From Triangularia verruculosa (Eukaryota; Ascomycota; Sordariomycetes; Sordariales; Podosporaceae): a DNA stretch of 64,000 bases. Below are positions 34,143-43,376 of this stretch, piece by piece. Location: NCBI GenBank assembly GCA_033296885.1, contig MU864034.1, forward strand, positions 1-64,000. The letters are read 5' to 3'. The notes beneath the pieces were generated by a model, which worked only from the letters and a program-made list of their open reading frames with translations, searched no databases and had not been told where the DNA came from. Within the stretch, counting starts at the first letter, position 1. Each line of letters begins with the position of its first letter. Both the position numbers and the translations under genes were made by a program.

Positions 34143-34825
34143 GATGGTGTTAGATACCTATACTTATTTTTTTGCAAGTTGAACTGAGGTGTTTCATATT
34201 CTTAGCATCGCCTTCAGGACAAAGCTGAACGTCTTATATTGAATGCTATGTTGGGTCCTCCGGAGCTGGCTCCGGCGGCGGCCGAGAACTTGCCAAGCAT
34301 TCTCGGCGGCTCCCGGAGGGCTCGGGGCGGCGATCGGAGGTGCCTATCGGCGGCAGCGCAACTATTGATACTTTGAATTTCTGATCGAAGTTGAATCTTT
34401 CTAAGCTGACACATGTAGCAAATGCCACCTAGATCAAATTAAGATTGCTAGGTATATAAGAGCTGTTGACATCATACCTAGCTCGCAGAAGTAAGACGAC
34501 ATCCAGATGCTTAAAGCTCACATAAAGGGAAAGCCGATGTTGAGACCAACGGCGTTGAAGTTTAGATGAACGACATCCTCAAAATATAGATGCCACTGTT
34601 TTGGATTCTGACACATGTTGTTCGGGCATCAAGCGCAAAAATTGCTGTCGTTGTGGACGGAAGTGACCACCTGCACCCATTATACCCTAACCCTAGTCTC
34701 GACTGCCAGACTGACCTGCTAAAAAATCCACTCCGTTTCGGCTCCAATGAAGAGGGCAAACGCCTCACGTTCACTCCAAGGTGTCTCTTCAACACCAAAA
34801 GGTACCGCAGCTTACCTATTCCATA
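34143..34825. promoter_or_regulatory. divergent intergenic region with a GC-rich hairpin
   Basis: Shared upstream region of the deaminase-like and methyltransferase genes. A GC-rich island at about 34255-34360 stands out from its AT-rich surroundings and contains a perfect 8-bp inverted repeat, GCCGAGAA (34281-34288) and TTCTCGGC (34300-34307), around an 11-nt loop. Pairing can extend outward with one mismatch. Confidence 0.5.
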
Positions 34826-36004
34826 ATGCATTACATCAAACTACTGCGCCCGCCGGTTGTAGAGTTCGTCAGGTCAGAACGATGTCTCCGCCTCGTGCTG
34901 GCTATTACTACCGACCTTGGAGATTCATTCTTCTCACCCAAGGACCCTGTTGACCTTCTTGTCATCGGGGCGTATACGACGAGGAAGGACAGAAAGGAGC
35001 AGTTAGTGCCAGTCGTTCTAACACAAAAAAGCGCACCCAAATGGAAGGCCGGGATGAGGGTTCTCAAGCTTGACCTGCCACTGCCTCCACATCCCGTCGA
35101 AACGATTCAGATCCGGCCAGCGAACCGCCAGCTTACAGCTCTTGGAACAACCGACATATACCCTCCCACGGGACAAGGACTCATCCTGGCAGCGTTCTCC
35201 GATATATTGTTGGAGAAAAACGCAACTACGCCTTCAGTTTGCTTTCGGAGCTTGAGACTGCCTACACCTGACAACCAGACACTCCAAGTTGAGGAGGATA
35301 TGGGAGACAGTATCGCCAGGCATATCTGGGACTCTGGGATCGCTACTGTTTCTCTCTTGGCCGACATGCTCTTGGGCGCTGGCAATTCTCCTAACGAGAG
35401 GCCCATGGCTGCCTTGCAGCAGCTGCTGCTGCAACCCAGAGATCACCCTCTGAACATTCTTGAAGTTGGCTGTGGCATTGGGACATTGGGCATAGGGATG
35501 GCTCGACTGCTTGCACTTGGTCAACATTCTAAACAACTGGCAGCCCGTATCCTCATGACCGATCTCCCTGAGGCCGAAGAGCGTGCCCGAGCAAACATCA
35601 GTCGACAAGCAGAGGCTCTCAGCCAAGCATCGGCGCCCTCGCTAGACTTTGAGAGTCTTGACTGGGAAGACGGAAAGGACGGCGTGTTTGGAGAACAAGT
35701 GCAGGCGAATGCTTGGGATCTCATCGTCGTTAGCGATTGCACTTATAACACGGATACCTTGTCACCGTTGGTGCAGACCCTTTCCGCGCTCCATGGTCAC
35801 TCTGCTCAGCAAGCGGCGGCTAGACCGAAGGTGTTCCTCTCGACCAAGTCAAGACATTCGTCTGAGAGAGAGTTTTGGGATCTGATGGCTGCTGACGGAT
35901 GGAGTATCCAGGAGGAGGCTGGCTTGCCACTTCCGCACATTGATGGTGGTGGAAATCCTATCGAGCTGTATCTCTTTGAAAAGAAATCAAGGGAGATCAA
36001 ATGA
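34826..36004 (+). CDS. METTL21-type (methyltransferase family 16) protein methyltransferase
   Basis: Single exon, 392 residues from the ATG at 34826; an in-frame upstream ATG at 34781 would add 15 residues, but fungal homologues usually begin MHYIxLLRPP, as here. A class I SAM-dependent methyltransferase of the lysine-methylating METTL21/Nnt1 group. The SAM-binding motif I is LNILEVGCGIGTLGIG; the acidic strand-2 end is ILMTDLPEA; and the post-II motif WDLIVVSDCTYN corresponds to the D/E-x-x-Y/F substrate motif of this family. An N-terminal region (1-160) with IWDSGIATVSLLADML precedes the SAM core, as is typical. The protein substrate is unknown. No signal or membrane segment; probably cytosolic or nuclear. 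Stop codon at 36002-36004 lies 540 nt before the metallothionein-like gene. Confidence 0.88.
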   Translation: MHYIKLLRPPVVEFVRSERCLRLVLAITTDLGDSFFSPKDPVDLLVIGAYTTRKDRKEQLVPVVLTQKSAPKWKAGMRVLKLDLPLPPHPVETIQIRPANRQLTALGTTDIYPPTGQGLILAAFSDILLEKNATTPSVCFRSLRLPTPDNQTLQVEEDMGDSIARHIWDSGIATVSLLADMLLGAGNSPNERPMAALQQLLLQPRDHPLNILEVGCGIGTLGIGMARLLALGQHSKQLAARILMTDLPEAEERARANISRQAEALSQASAPSLDFESLDWEDGKDGVFGEQVQANAWDLIVVSDCTYNTDTLSPLVQTLSALHGHSAQQAAARPKVFLSTKSRHSSEREFWDLMAADGWSIQEEAGLPLPHIDGGGNPIELYLFEKKSREIK

Positions 36005-36226
36005 AGTGCATCCAACTCAAACACAAGCCGTCTGACAAATCTTCAGATTTTCCCCAGAGTCATCCCATCTATCAAGTTTGCCAAAGACGTCTTCCCACCA
36101 ATGGCAGCGTCTCAAAACAGACTTTCGAGGCGGATCTTCAGATGGACAGTTCTCGACCCATCTCGACTGTTGGATGGCCGTTGCAAATGGGCCGGGCCGA
36201 TGGTGGTGATGTGAAATACCTCGCCT

Positions 36227-36260
36227 CTGATTGGCTGGGAATGTCTAAGCAGCCAATCAG
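36227..36260. promoter_or_regulatory. perfect inverted repeat built on CCAAT boxes
   Basis: CTGATTGGCTG (36227-36237) and its exact reverse complement CAGCCAATCAG (36250-36260) flank a 12-nt spacer. Each arm carries a CCAAT core, and a third CCCAATCAGG sits at 36275-36284. CCAAT boxes bind the fungal HAP/CBF complex (established). The site lies about 290 nt upstream of the metallothionein-like start codon. Confidence 0.65.
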
Positions 36261-36395
36261 CCGCCAGTGAATGACCCAATCAGGCGGTTCCTGACCAAGC
36301 ACCGTCACGCCCCGCCCCACAGGTTTCAGCTTGCACTCCAGCCTTGCGGACCAACCAACGGGGATGTAGGTGACATCAGGTCGGCCGTTGACTTG

Positions 36396-36401
36396 TATAA
36401 G
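36396..36401 (+). promoter_or_regulatory. TATA-like box of the metallothionein-like gene
   Basis: TATAAG lies 148 nt before the ATG, within a plausible core-promoter distance, downstream of the CCAAT cluster. Confidence 0.45.
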
Positions 36402-36543
36402 AGAGCTGGCCCTTTGTCATACTCGGCCATCTTTCTCTCGATATCACCAGTCATACAGTCACTTTCTTCCTTCCGAGACTCGACAGCGAAGACCTTGTGT
36501 TCAACACAACCACCCTCTACATCTCCAAGAACAGATCATCAAA

Positions 36544-36935
36544 ATGACTGCCCCTACCACCTGCTGCCGCTCCTCCTCTGGCGCTGCTGAGTGCGTCTGC
36601 GCCAAACAAGCTACCTGCTCCTGCGGCAAGCAATCCGCCCTCCACTGCTCTTGCTCGGCTGCGGCGACGGAGAACACCGTCTCCGGCCCAAGATGTTCCT
36701 GCCGTGCTAGGCCCGCGGGCCAGTGCACCTGCGAGCGTGCCGCATCGGAGAATGTGACGCCTGCTCAAGCTTGTGCGTGTGGGTCGAGACCTGCTGGTAT
36801 GTTTACGCTGGAGAGATAAAAGTCCAAGGACCGACGACGATGGCTAACGGGATCACAGATGCCTGCACTTGCGAGAAGGCTGCCGATGGGGGATTCAACC
36901 CAGATAACGAGACTGACTTCACCACCAAGAAATAA
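36544..36935 (+). CDS. metallothionein-like cysteine-rich protein, two exons
   Basis: Exons 36544-36796 and 36859-36935 (62-nt intron, GTATGT donor, GCTAACG branch site, CACAG acceptor) encode 109 residues. Sixteen cysteines are arranged as one CC pair and seven C-x-C motifs (CVC, CSC three times, CTC twice, CAC) at residues 7-89. The protein is built of about 20-residue repeats that read roughly C-x-C-(x)-RPAG/KQSA-x-C-T/S-C-E-K/R-A. C-x-C arrays are the hallmark of metallothioneins, which bind Cu(I), Zn or Cd by thiolates; the role here (metal storage or detoxification) is inferred. There is no signal peptide and only one histidine. Fungi carry a family of similar short proteins, some labelled DUF7871; I have not checked membership. 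The intron is needed: without it the frame stops before the last C-x-C. The upstream CCAAT inverted repeat and TATAAG suggest regulated expression. Confidence 0.82.
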
Positions 36936-38122
36936 AGAGTGAGGGGGGATTTGGCTTGGGTTTGAGGCAATCGTGGGTATGGCATGGCATGGCATGGCGT
37001 TTCGGGAGTCTGTTATGGGTGGGCATTTGAGCTTGGTAACTGGTGGCCTGAGATGGCATACTGAAAAAGCTTCAGGCTTGGGCTCTCTACAATGAAATGG
37101 GAATGAGGTTAGGGAAAGATATATGATAATTCGAAAAGGGCATCCTTTGACGGTTTGATCAATAGATGCTGTTTTCGCAACCTCTGGTTGGTGGTCCACG
37201 TGGGGTTACAATTGCCAGAGGAGGAGTTTTGATAAGGGAAAAGATCATTATATCGAAAGAGAGAAATCGAGTGGCGGGTAGTTCCCACAACCTAATGTCT
37301 GTCCCTCTGCAATGCAAGCCATCGGATCGGGCACAGAAATTGCAACGTGTCAGGACGAGCGCAAATGCGGCGGCGCAGACTGACTGCGGCGACAAGGCCT
37401 TTCAGGTGCTGATGGATTTTTTTTAAAGGAGAAGAGAATCGGTTCACCCTGGCAACTGGTGTGATGTCGCGACTGGCGCGCAAAGGAAATCACTGAGCAG
37501 GGGGAGCTCCCCTCCGACCGCCCGGCAGAATTTACCAGTTCTTCAGGGGTGCCCGCGTCATTGTTGCATTGGCAGACAGGGGTCAATAAGAATTCTGGTG
37601 GCGCACGGCCCTGATGAGCTCATCGAATTGGAGAAGCCCTCAGGTTCTCGTCCTGTTGAAATCAACAATAGCGACAATAAGACTGAATAGACGTGTCAAT
37701 TGTAAAATTGCTAGACCGGGCTTATTGACAATCGGATCAACAAGGTCTGTGGTATCAACAATACCTTTTGAGAAACAAAATAATAAGGCTCACTCGAATG
37801 CGGGCCATTGTGTGGATGACCGCCCCTGTCAGCCGCTGCAAAAAAAAAAAACAAATAGCGGGAACCCGTCCAGCCCAAGCCCAAAAAAGTCGTGCGCGCG
37901 CCGGACCAAAATTCCTCCCTCGAACCCTTAACCCTCTCTCTCACCTCGACCCATGCCAACCATCGACTGTCAACAAAGAGCAAAAAAGTCGCGACTTTGC
38001 AACCATCTGCCTCTGTTGATCCTCGCAAGTGAGACCATTGCCTTGACAAGTCTTTCTCTACACCCTCTTTGCTGAAAGCGCCACTCAAAACACCAACGGC
38101 CATCGCGTCAACGACACGAACC
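36936..38122. other. intergenic
   Basis: 1.2 kb with no gene seen. It holds four tandem ATGGC units (36979-36998) just past the metallothionein-like stop, and the RCC1 promoter and leader (about 37.6-38.1 kb). Confidence 0.5.
36979..36998. repeat. (ATGGC)4 tandem repeat
   Basis: Four perfect 5-nt units lie in the 3' region of the metallothionein-like gene. Confidence 0.85.
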
Positions 38123-39967
38123 ATGCCTCCCAAGAGAGCTGCCGCGACAGCTGCGAGCGCCGCGACTAAGAAGGCTGCCGCCGCTACTACCAAGAAGACG
38201 GCCACCACAGTGACTAAGAAGACGGCCACCGTCGCAGCGACCAAGAAGACCACGACTGCCGCGACCAAGAAAACCACTGTCGCCGCGACCAAGAAGGCTG
38301 CTGCCCCTAAGAAGGCTGCTGCTGCTCCCAAGAAGACTGCGCCCAAGAAGGCTGCGCCCAAGAAGAAGACTGTTGCTGAGGCCCCCGAGTCTGATAAGGA
38401 AAACGAGGAGGAGACTGAGGAGAAGGTCGTCACATCCAAGAGAAAGCGCGCTCAAGATGAAGAGGAGCAACCTCCAGTCGCGTCTTCTGAAGATGAGATC
38501 GCCAAGGACAGCCAGCCCGTCGACGCGCAGGCGCAACCTGCAAAGAAGAGAAAGATCGCCGCGCCCAAGGCCCCCACTGCCAAGCGTCCGGCTCGTGTCT
38601 TGAAGGCTATCAACGAGAAGCCCGAACGGGTCCTCGACATGTTTGTTTTCGGCGAGGGTACCGCTGGCGAGCTCGGTCTTGGCAGCGTCAAGGTTGATGG
38701 CAAGAAACCCATCGATGTCAAGCGCCCCCGCTTGAACACCAATGTTTCCAACGTCGTCCAGATCGCATGTGGTGGCATGCACGTTGCCGCTCTTACCAAG
38801 GATAACAAGATCTTCACCTGGGGCGTCAACGACCAGGGCGCTCTCGGACGTGACACCACGTGGGATGGTGGGCTCCGAGACCTTGAGGACGAGGACGATA
38901 GCGATGACGAGGATGATACGGGCATGAACCCCAAGGAAAGTACGCCAGCTGAGATTGACACGACTGGTCTTCCCGAGGACATCCAGTGGGTTCAGGTTGT
39001 TGCGAGCGACAGCGCAACTTTTGCTCTTACCACTACCGGTCAGGTTTACGGATGGGGTACATTCAGGGTAAGTCAAAACAGCTTTCGTACAGCGTGATCT
39101 CGTTCTAACTTGTGTGTCCAGAGTAATGAGGGTGTTTTGGGCTTCAGCCGCACAGCCAGCATTCAGAAGACCCCGACCCACGTGCCTGAGCTTTCCAAGA
39201 TCAAGCAGCTCGCTGCCGGTCTCAACCACGTCCTCGCCCTTGACGAGAAGAATAAGATCTACGCCTGGGGCGCCGGTCAACAGGCACAGCTTGCCCGCCG
39301 TCTCCTCGAGCGCGACGACACTGCTGCGCTCTACCCTACCGGCGTCGGTGCTCTTCCCGGCCGTGCCAAGGCCGTCAAGCTTGCCTGTGGCTCTTACCAC
39401 TGCTTTGTCATTGACACCAAGGGACGTGTCATTAGCTGGGGTCTCAACAATTACGCCGAGTGCGGCCACGAGGACTCGGTTGGAATCGACGGCGGATACG
39501 TAATGCGTCCCCAGATTGTCGATTCCCTCAGCGGCTACGAGATTGCCGACATCGCCGGTGGCGAGCACCACTCTCTTGCCTGCACCACCGACGGCAAGCT
39601 TCTTACCTGGGGCCGTATTGACGGTCATCAGGTCGGCCAGCCCGCTGGCTCTTTCAGCGAGGACAACACCATCTACGATGACCGCCAGAAGCCCCGCATT
39701 CTCGTGGTCCCCACCGAGATTCCTGAGGTCAAGAACGTCGTTCAGGTTGCTGCCGGCACGGACCACAGCTTTGCTGTCACCAAGGAGGGCAAGGTATACA
39801 GCTGGGGATTCTCGGCCAACTACCAGACCGGCCAGGGCACGACGGATGACATCGAGTCGCCCACCCTCATTGACAACACTGCCATCAGGGACAGAAAGAT
39901 TGTTTTCGCCGGCGCCGGCGGTCAGTACGGCATTGTCGCCGCCGAGCCTGAGGAAGCTCAGAATTAG
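38123..39967 (+). CDS. RCC1: Ran guanine nucleotide exchange factor (RCC1 family), two exons
   Basis: Loads Ran with GTP on chromatin and so sets the direction of nuclear transport and spindle assembly (known for RCC1/Pim1/Srm1). Exons 38123-39067 and 39122-39967 (54-nt intron, GTAAGT donor, TCTAACT branch site) encode 596 residues. The RCC1 seven-bladed propeller spans about residues 165-596, with W-G repeat signatures FTWGVNDQGALG, YGWGTFRSNEGVLGF, YAWGAGQ, ISWGLNNYAECG, LTWGRIDG and YSWGFSANYQTG. An acidic insert (EDEDDSDDEDD) lies in one blade. The N-terminal 90 residues are histone-H1-like, made of Ala-Thr-Lys-Lys repeats, followed by a Glu-rich block and KRKR/KKRK nuclear signals. The start at MPPKRAAA is preferred over an in-frame ATG 54 nt upstream. 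Coding-like sequence continues in frame past the TAG stop. Confidence 0.95.
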
Positions 39968-40204
39968 GATTCTTCTGATGAGAAAAGCTCTGTCATGAGT
40001 TCGCCTGTCGGGCCGAGAAAAAGGAAGAGAGACAGCGAGTCAGAATCGAAGCCTTCCCCTTCAGAACTAGACAATGGTGTCGTTGTTGGCCAACCACGGA
40101 AGAAGAGGGCGAAGGATGTGCTACGGTTGTAGGGCCCGGACGATTCTGGGGACGAGCTGTCGAGGGATGACTTGACGACGACGACGGGGCCAAAGACCCG
40201 CTAG
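39968..40204 (+). other. in-frame coding-like extension after the RCC1 stop
   Basis: Directly after the TAG (39965-39967), the same frame stays open for 54 codons to a second TAG (40130-40132), then 23 more to a third TAG (40202-40204). The translated stretch is polar and looks like a natural disordered tail: SSDEKSS, then PRKRKRDSESES, then QPRKKRAKDVL, then an Asp/Ser/Thr-rich end. Two basic clusters match nuclear localisation signals. It could be a relic of a longer C-terminus cut by a nonsense change, or a readthrough extension. No splice option that I tested removes the stop in frame. Confidence 0.5.
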
Positions 40205-41251
40205 ATGGTTTTGAAAAAAAGCGTCGACTGCAATGAAACACCGTCTCTCTCTCTTTTTTTTTTTTTTTTTACCTGTTCGCGATGGGTCGATGATCATGAC
40301 GCCTGTTTCAGCAAGGAAGGTTGTTTGTTTGTGGTTCATATATTAGTTTTTCCCTTTTCGATCCATCATGGGTTCTTTACAAGCTTCATTGGCGGGGGGT
40401 ACGGTGTTTTTCGGATTTGGGTTGTATGGACAAGGAGGGTCGGAGGCTTATTTGTAGTCACATTTTCACTTTTTTTCCCTCAAGATGCTGTTCCCGTTAG
40501 GTAGTCTCTATTCTCCCTTGCCGATGGGGGGTACTAAGCCTGGATTATTATAATGGGGAGAGGGCAGGATACCAACTGTTGTTGTTGCCGTCGTTTTTGT
40601 GAGCTTGGTTGGGGTTTGTTAGTCTGATGCTGAGCAAGCGAGGGGATGGAAGGGTGGGAAAACATGAGCATTGCATTAGCGGAAACACAAAAGAAGAGCA
40701 AAGATGAAGCGAGTTTTAATATACTATTCGGGAGAGTCTCTATCCCAGCATTCCAAGTCTTTGTCTCGGCAATTTAAGTCTTCTATCAGAACATTCTAAC
40801 CAATTCATCCCAGTGTTTATGGCGTTCGGCTACTATTAGTGGGGGGTTTTTAAGTGATGGTCTCTCTTTTGTTGTTTGACTAGTGACCTTAGAATATCAA
40901 AAGCGAATGCCCTGCTGTACTTGTATTTAGAGATAGCCTTGTATTTAGAGATAGCAACGATGGAATAAAAACACTTTTTGGGCCAAACAGCGGAGATGGT
41001 GAACTGGCCAACAGTTTGAGGAATCAGTATCTGATACTCTCTGTCCCTGCGTGCCATAAGACTTTTCCACCACGAACAGTACATCACAACTCAACATAAC
41101 TCCTGTACACGCCCCTGATCTGGAAAATGATGATATCAATACATGTCATTCCGCTACCTTTTCTACCCTTTCCCCCCTTCTCCTCACCTCAGCATAAACG
41201 GCCAAAGTCATAGTATCCTATATTACTTTTGTCTCAATCTCCCCGCTATCC
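40205..41251. other. intergenic between convergent RCC1 and YIP1
   Basis: No gene seen. It includes a long T-run (about 40253-40270) and an 18-bp tandem duplication at 40920-40955. Confidence 0.5.
40920..40955. repeat. 18-bp tandem duplication
   Basis: The unit CTTGTATTTAGAGATAGC occurs twice head to tail without mismatch, in the RCC1-YIP1 intergenic region. Confidence 0.9.
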
Positions 41252-42271
41252 TTAAAGCTTCCCACCCTTATTTCCCCTAGAGCTGAACACTCCCATGATG
41301 CCAAACCCAACATAAAACAGCGCCAGCGGATACGCAACCAAAAACCTCTGCCTGTTCATCCCCCCCACCGAGCAGAAGATTCCGCTGGCCGCATAGCTGC
41401 TCCAGAGAACCGCCAGGGTCGTGAGGAAGATGCCAATGGGCGTGTCCATCGGCATGACGATTCCGACCAAACTTGTTGCTACGAGCGGGAGCAAGCAATA
41501 GCCCAGCACAGAAGCGGAGCGGGCAAACGTGAGGGTGGTGGTCGCGCCGGATTGGGATTGTGAGTGGTGGTGGACGGGAGCGCCGGGGTAGGAAGACTGC
41601 GCCGGGGCGGCGGAGGTAGAGGGATCGATTGGGGGTGCCATGAGCGAGAGGATCGTGTGAAGGGAGACGGAGCCGAGGACGGCGAGGCCGTAGATGAAGC
41701 CGAAGTGGACGGAGCCCGAGAGCATTAGGAAGGTCCCGAACTAATAAGAGGGATGGTTAGAGTCGGTGAAGTTACTAGGGGTACGGGAAGGGGAGAGCAT
41801 ACGAGGAAGAAGAACAGGACGGGGCCGGCGAGGTCGGAGTCGTCCATTAGGTGTTGATCTACTCGGGAGAAGGGGTTTAGGACTGCGAAGGTCTGGGAGA
41901 GACATGTCTGTTAGCTCATGGCTTCCGCCTCTTGTCGGTTTTGTTGTTGTAAATACCTTGCGCTGAATCTTTGTAAACGACACGCCCAGCTCCTCCAGTA
42001 AGGGCGGCTCCCCGTCGTAGCCTTCTGTTGAGAAAGCCGCGAGCCACCCTGTTCTTAGCCCGCCTTGCTCATCCATGCGCCCTGATACACCTGGGGCACC
42101 GGCGAAGCTAGAGGTGAAGCTGCTGCCGAAGCCGCCTGAAGAGGGACCGCCATAACCGTAGGATGCTTGTGATGGGGTCGCGTGGCCGGATACTGGTTGT
42201 GCGTAGTTGGACTGGTAGAACTGAAGGCCGGGGCTTGGCTGTGCGGGGCCACCGCCGTAGTTATATGACAT
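41252..42271 (-). CDS. YIP1: Yip1-family Golgi membrane protein, three exons
   Basis: Membrane partner of Rab GTPases needed for ER-to-Golgi COPII vesicle transport (known for yeast Yip1). Exons 42271-41957, 41892-41803 and 41740-41252 join in phase to 297 residues; introns are 64 and 62 nt. The cytosolic N-terminus (1-95) is Gly/Tyr/Ser/Gln-rich. It is followed by PPLLEELGVSFTKI, the conserved DSDLAGPVLFFL motif and then a FIYGL motif. At least four or five hydrophobic helices fill the C-terminal 170 residues. A less conserved His/Gln/Ser-rich loop (HHHSQSQSG) is inserted between helices. The end FSSRGNKGGKL is basic. It is divergent from PAM16 (607 bp between starts). Confidence 0.93.
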
Positions 42272-42878
42272 TTTGATGGTGTTTTGATATGCGCGAGGAG
42301 GGCTCGAGTTCGGGTTGCGCTGGTGATGTGAAGACGTCGTGCTCGCGGTGCAACTATTCGTAGGCGGTGTTCAGGGGGAATCGTCAAGAGGCGAGCTGTA
42401 CGTACGCGAGCGATTGGACTGTGAATGCGGTGACTCGAAGTTGGATTAAAGTCTGTTGGTTGGTGAGGTGTCGGTAAAGAGCGTGGTGGACAATTGCGTG
42501 GGCAATGACGAAGTTTACCGTTGTCCAAAGTTGCGATGTTGCATCTTTCAGATGTCAAGCTCCCTGCGCCAGGCGGCGTCACCAAGCCGCTTGGCGGGAC
42601 AGGCCAAGCACTGGTTGTGCCAAGCCAGACCGGTGCCATCTGCCAACCGGCCAAAGGCAGCTGTCGCCGCAGCTTGCCGGCAATCGGCGGCAGCGGCATC
42701 TTGAAGGCGGACAATTTTTCGAAGACATGGGTTCCGTCATGTTGCTGCCGCTTCTGTGAATTTCCACCACCACCAACCACCCACTGCCCGTCGACCACAT
42801 TCACCACCCTCTTTTCCCTCGCCCACCCTCACTCAACACAAGGCTAGCAAAGGTTGCCGACGTCTGCTTGTAGTCAAA
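42272..42878. promoter_or_regulatory. divergent promoter region YIP1 / PAM16
   Basis: 607 bp between opposing start codons. The middle (42570-42700) is GC-rich with several CTTGGC/GCCAAG blocks; no named binding site is clear. Confidence 0.5.
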
Positions 42879-43376
42879 ATGGTAAGCGTCAGAATCGCCT
42901 GTTTCCGCTCTTCTGTAGCCATCCATCCTCGTTGCGACTAACACCCCACCCAGGCCTACCGCCTCATAACCCAAGTTGTCCTCATCGGCACCCGTGTCCT
43001 CGGCCGCTCCTTTGCCGAAGCCTACAAACAAGCCGCCGCCTCGTCGGCTTACCAACGCGCCCATGGCCAGTCCGGCAATGGCACCACCGGCCGTGCCAGC
43101 CTCAGCAGCGGCATGACCCTCGACGAAGCCTGCAAGATCCTCAACGTCAAGCCGCCACAAAACGGCCAGGCCAACATGGAGGAGGTCATGGAGCGCTTCA
43201 AGCGTCTCTTCGACAGCAACGATCCCAAGAAGGGCGGCTCATTCTATCTGCAGAGCAAGATCCTGCGCGCGAGGGAAAGGATCGAATCCGAGGCGGGTCC
43301 ACACATGGAGAAGGCGGAACAAGAGGCAGAGATAAAAGAAGGGTGGAATCCAAAGCTGTACAAGGAAAAGAAATAA
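42879..43376 (+). CDS. PAM16: PAM16/TIM16, mitochondrial import motor subunit, two exons
   Basis: J-like protein that holds the J-protein Pam18 at the TIM23 channel and so regulates mtHsp70-driven import at the inner membrane (known). The start codon stands alone: ATG at 42879-42881, then a 72-nt intron (GTAAGC donor, GCGACTAAC branch site, CCCAG acceptor, 42882-42953), then exon 2 at 42954-43376. Joined, the protein starts MAYRLITQVVLIGTRVLGR, as in other fungi, and has 141 residues. The N-terminal hydrophobic stretch is the membrane/presequence part. The J-like domain (about residues 52-113) contains MTLDEACKILNV and FDSNDPKKGGSFYLQSK, with DPK in place of the HPD motif of true J proteins, as expected for Pam16. 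Without the tiny first exon the gene would be called from an internal Met. Confidence 0.94.

Noticed and set aside
38108..39766. 552-codon open frame antisense to RCC1
   Set aside because: It is the mirror of a GC-rich, codon-biased gene; the product is repetitive Leu/Gly/Ser with no domain, and the RCC1 strand has the propeller motifs and a proper intron.
39926..39968. Possible 43-nt intron removing the RCC1 stop
   Set aside because: It is shorter than other introns in the window, removes conserved C-terminal residues, and leaves exon 3 in the wrong frame.
42055..42807. 250-codon minus-strand frame over the YIP1 start
   Set aside because: It runs in another frame through the N-terminal YIP1 exon and its promoter; the product is His/Pro/Thr-rich noise.
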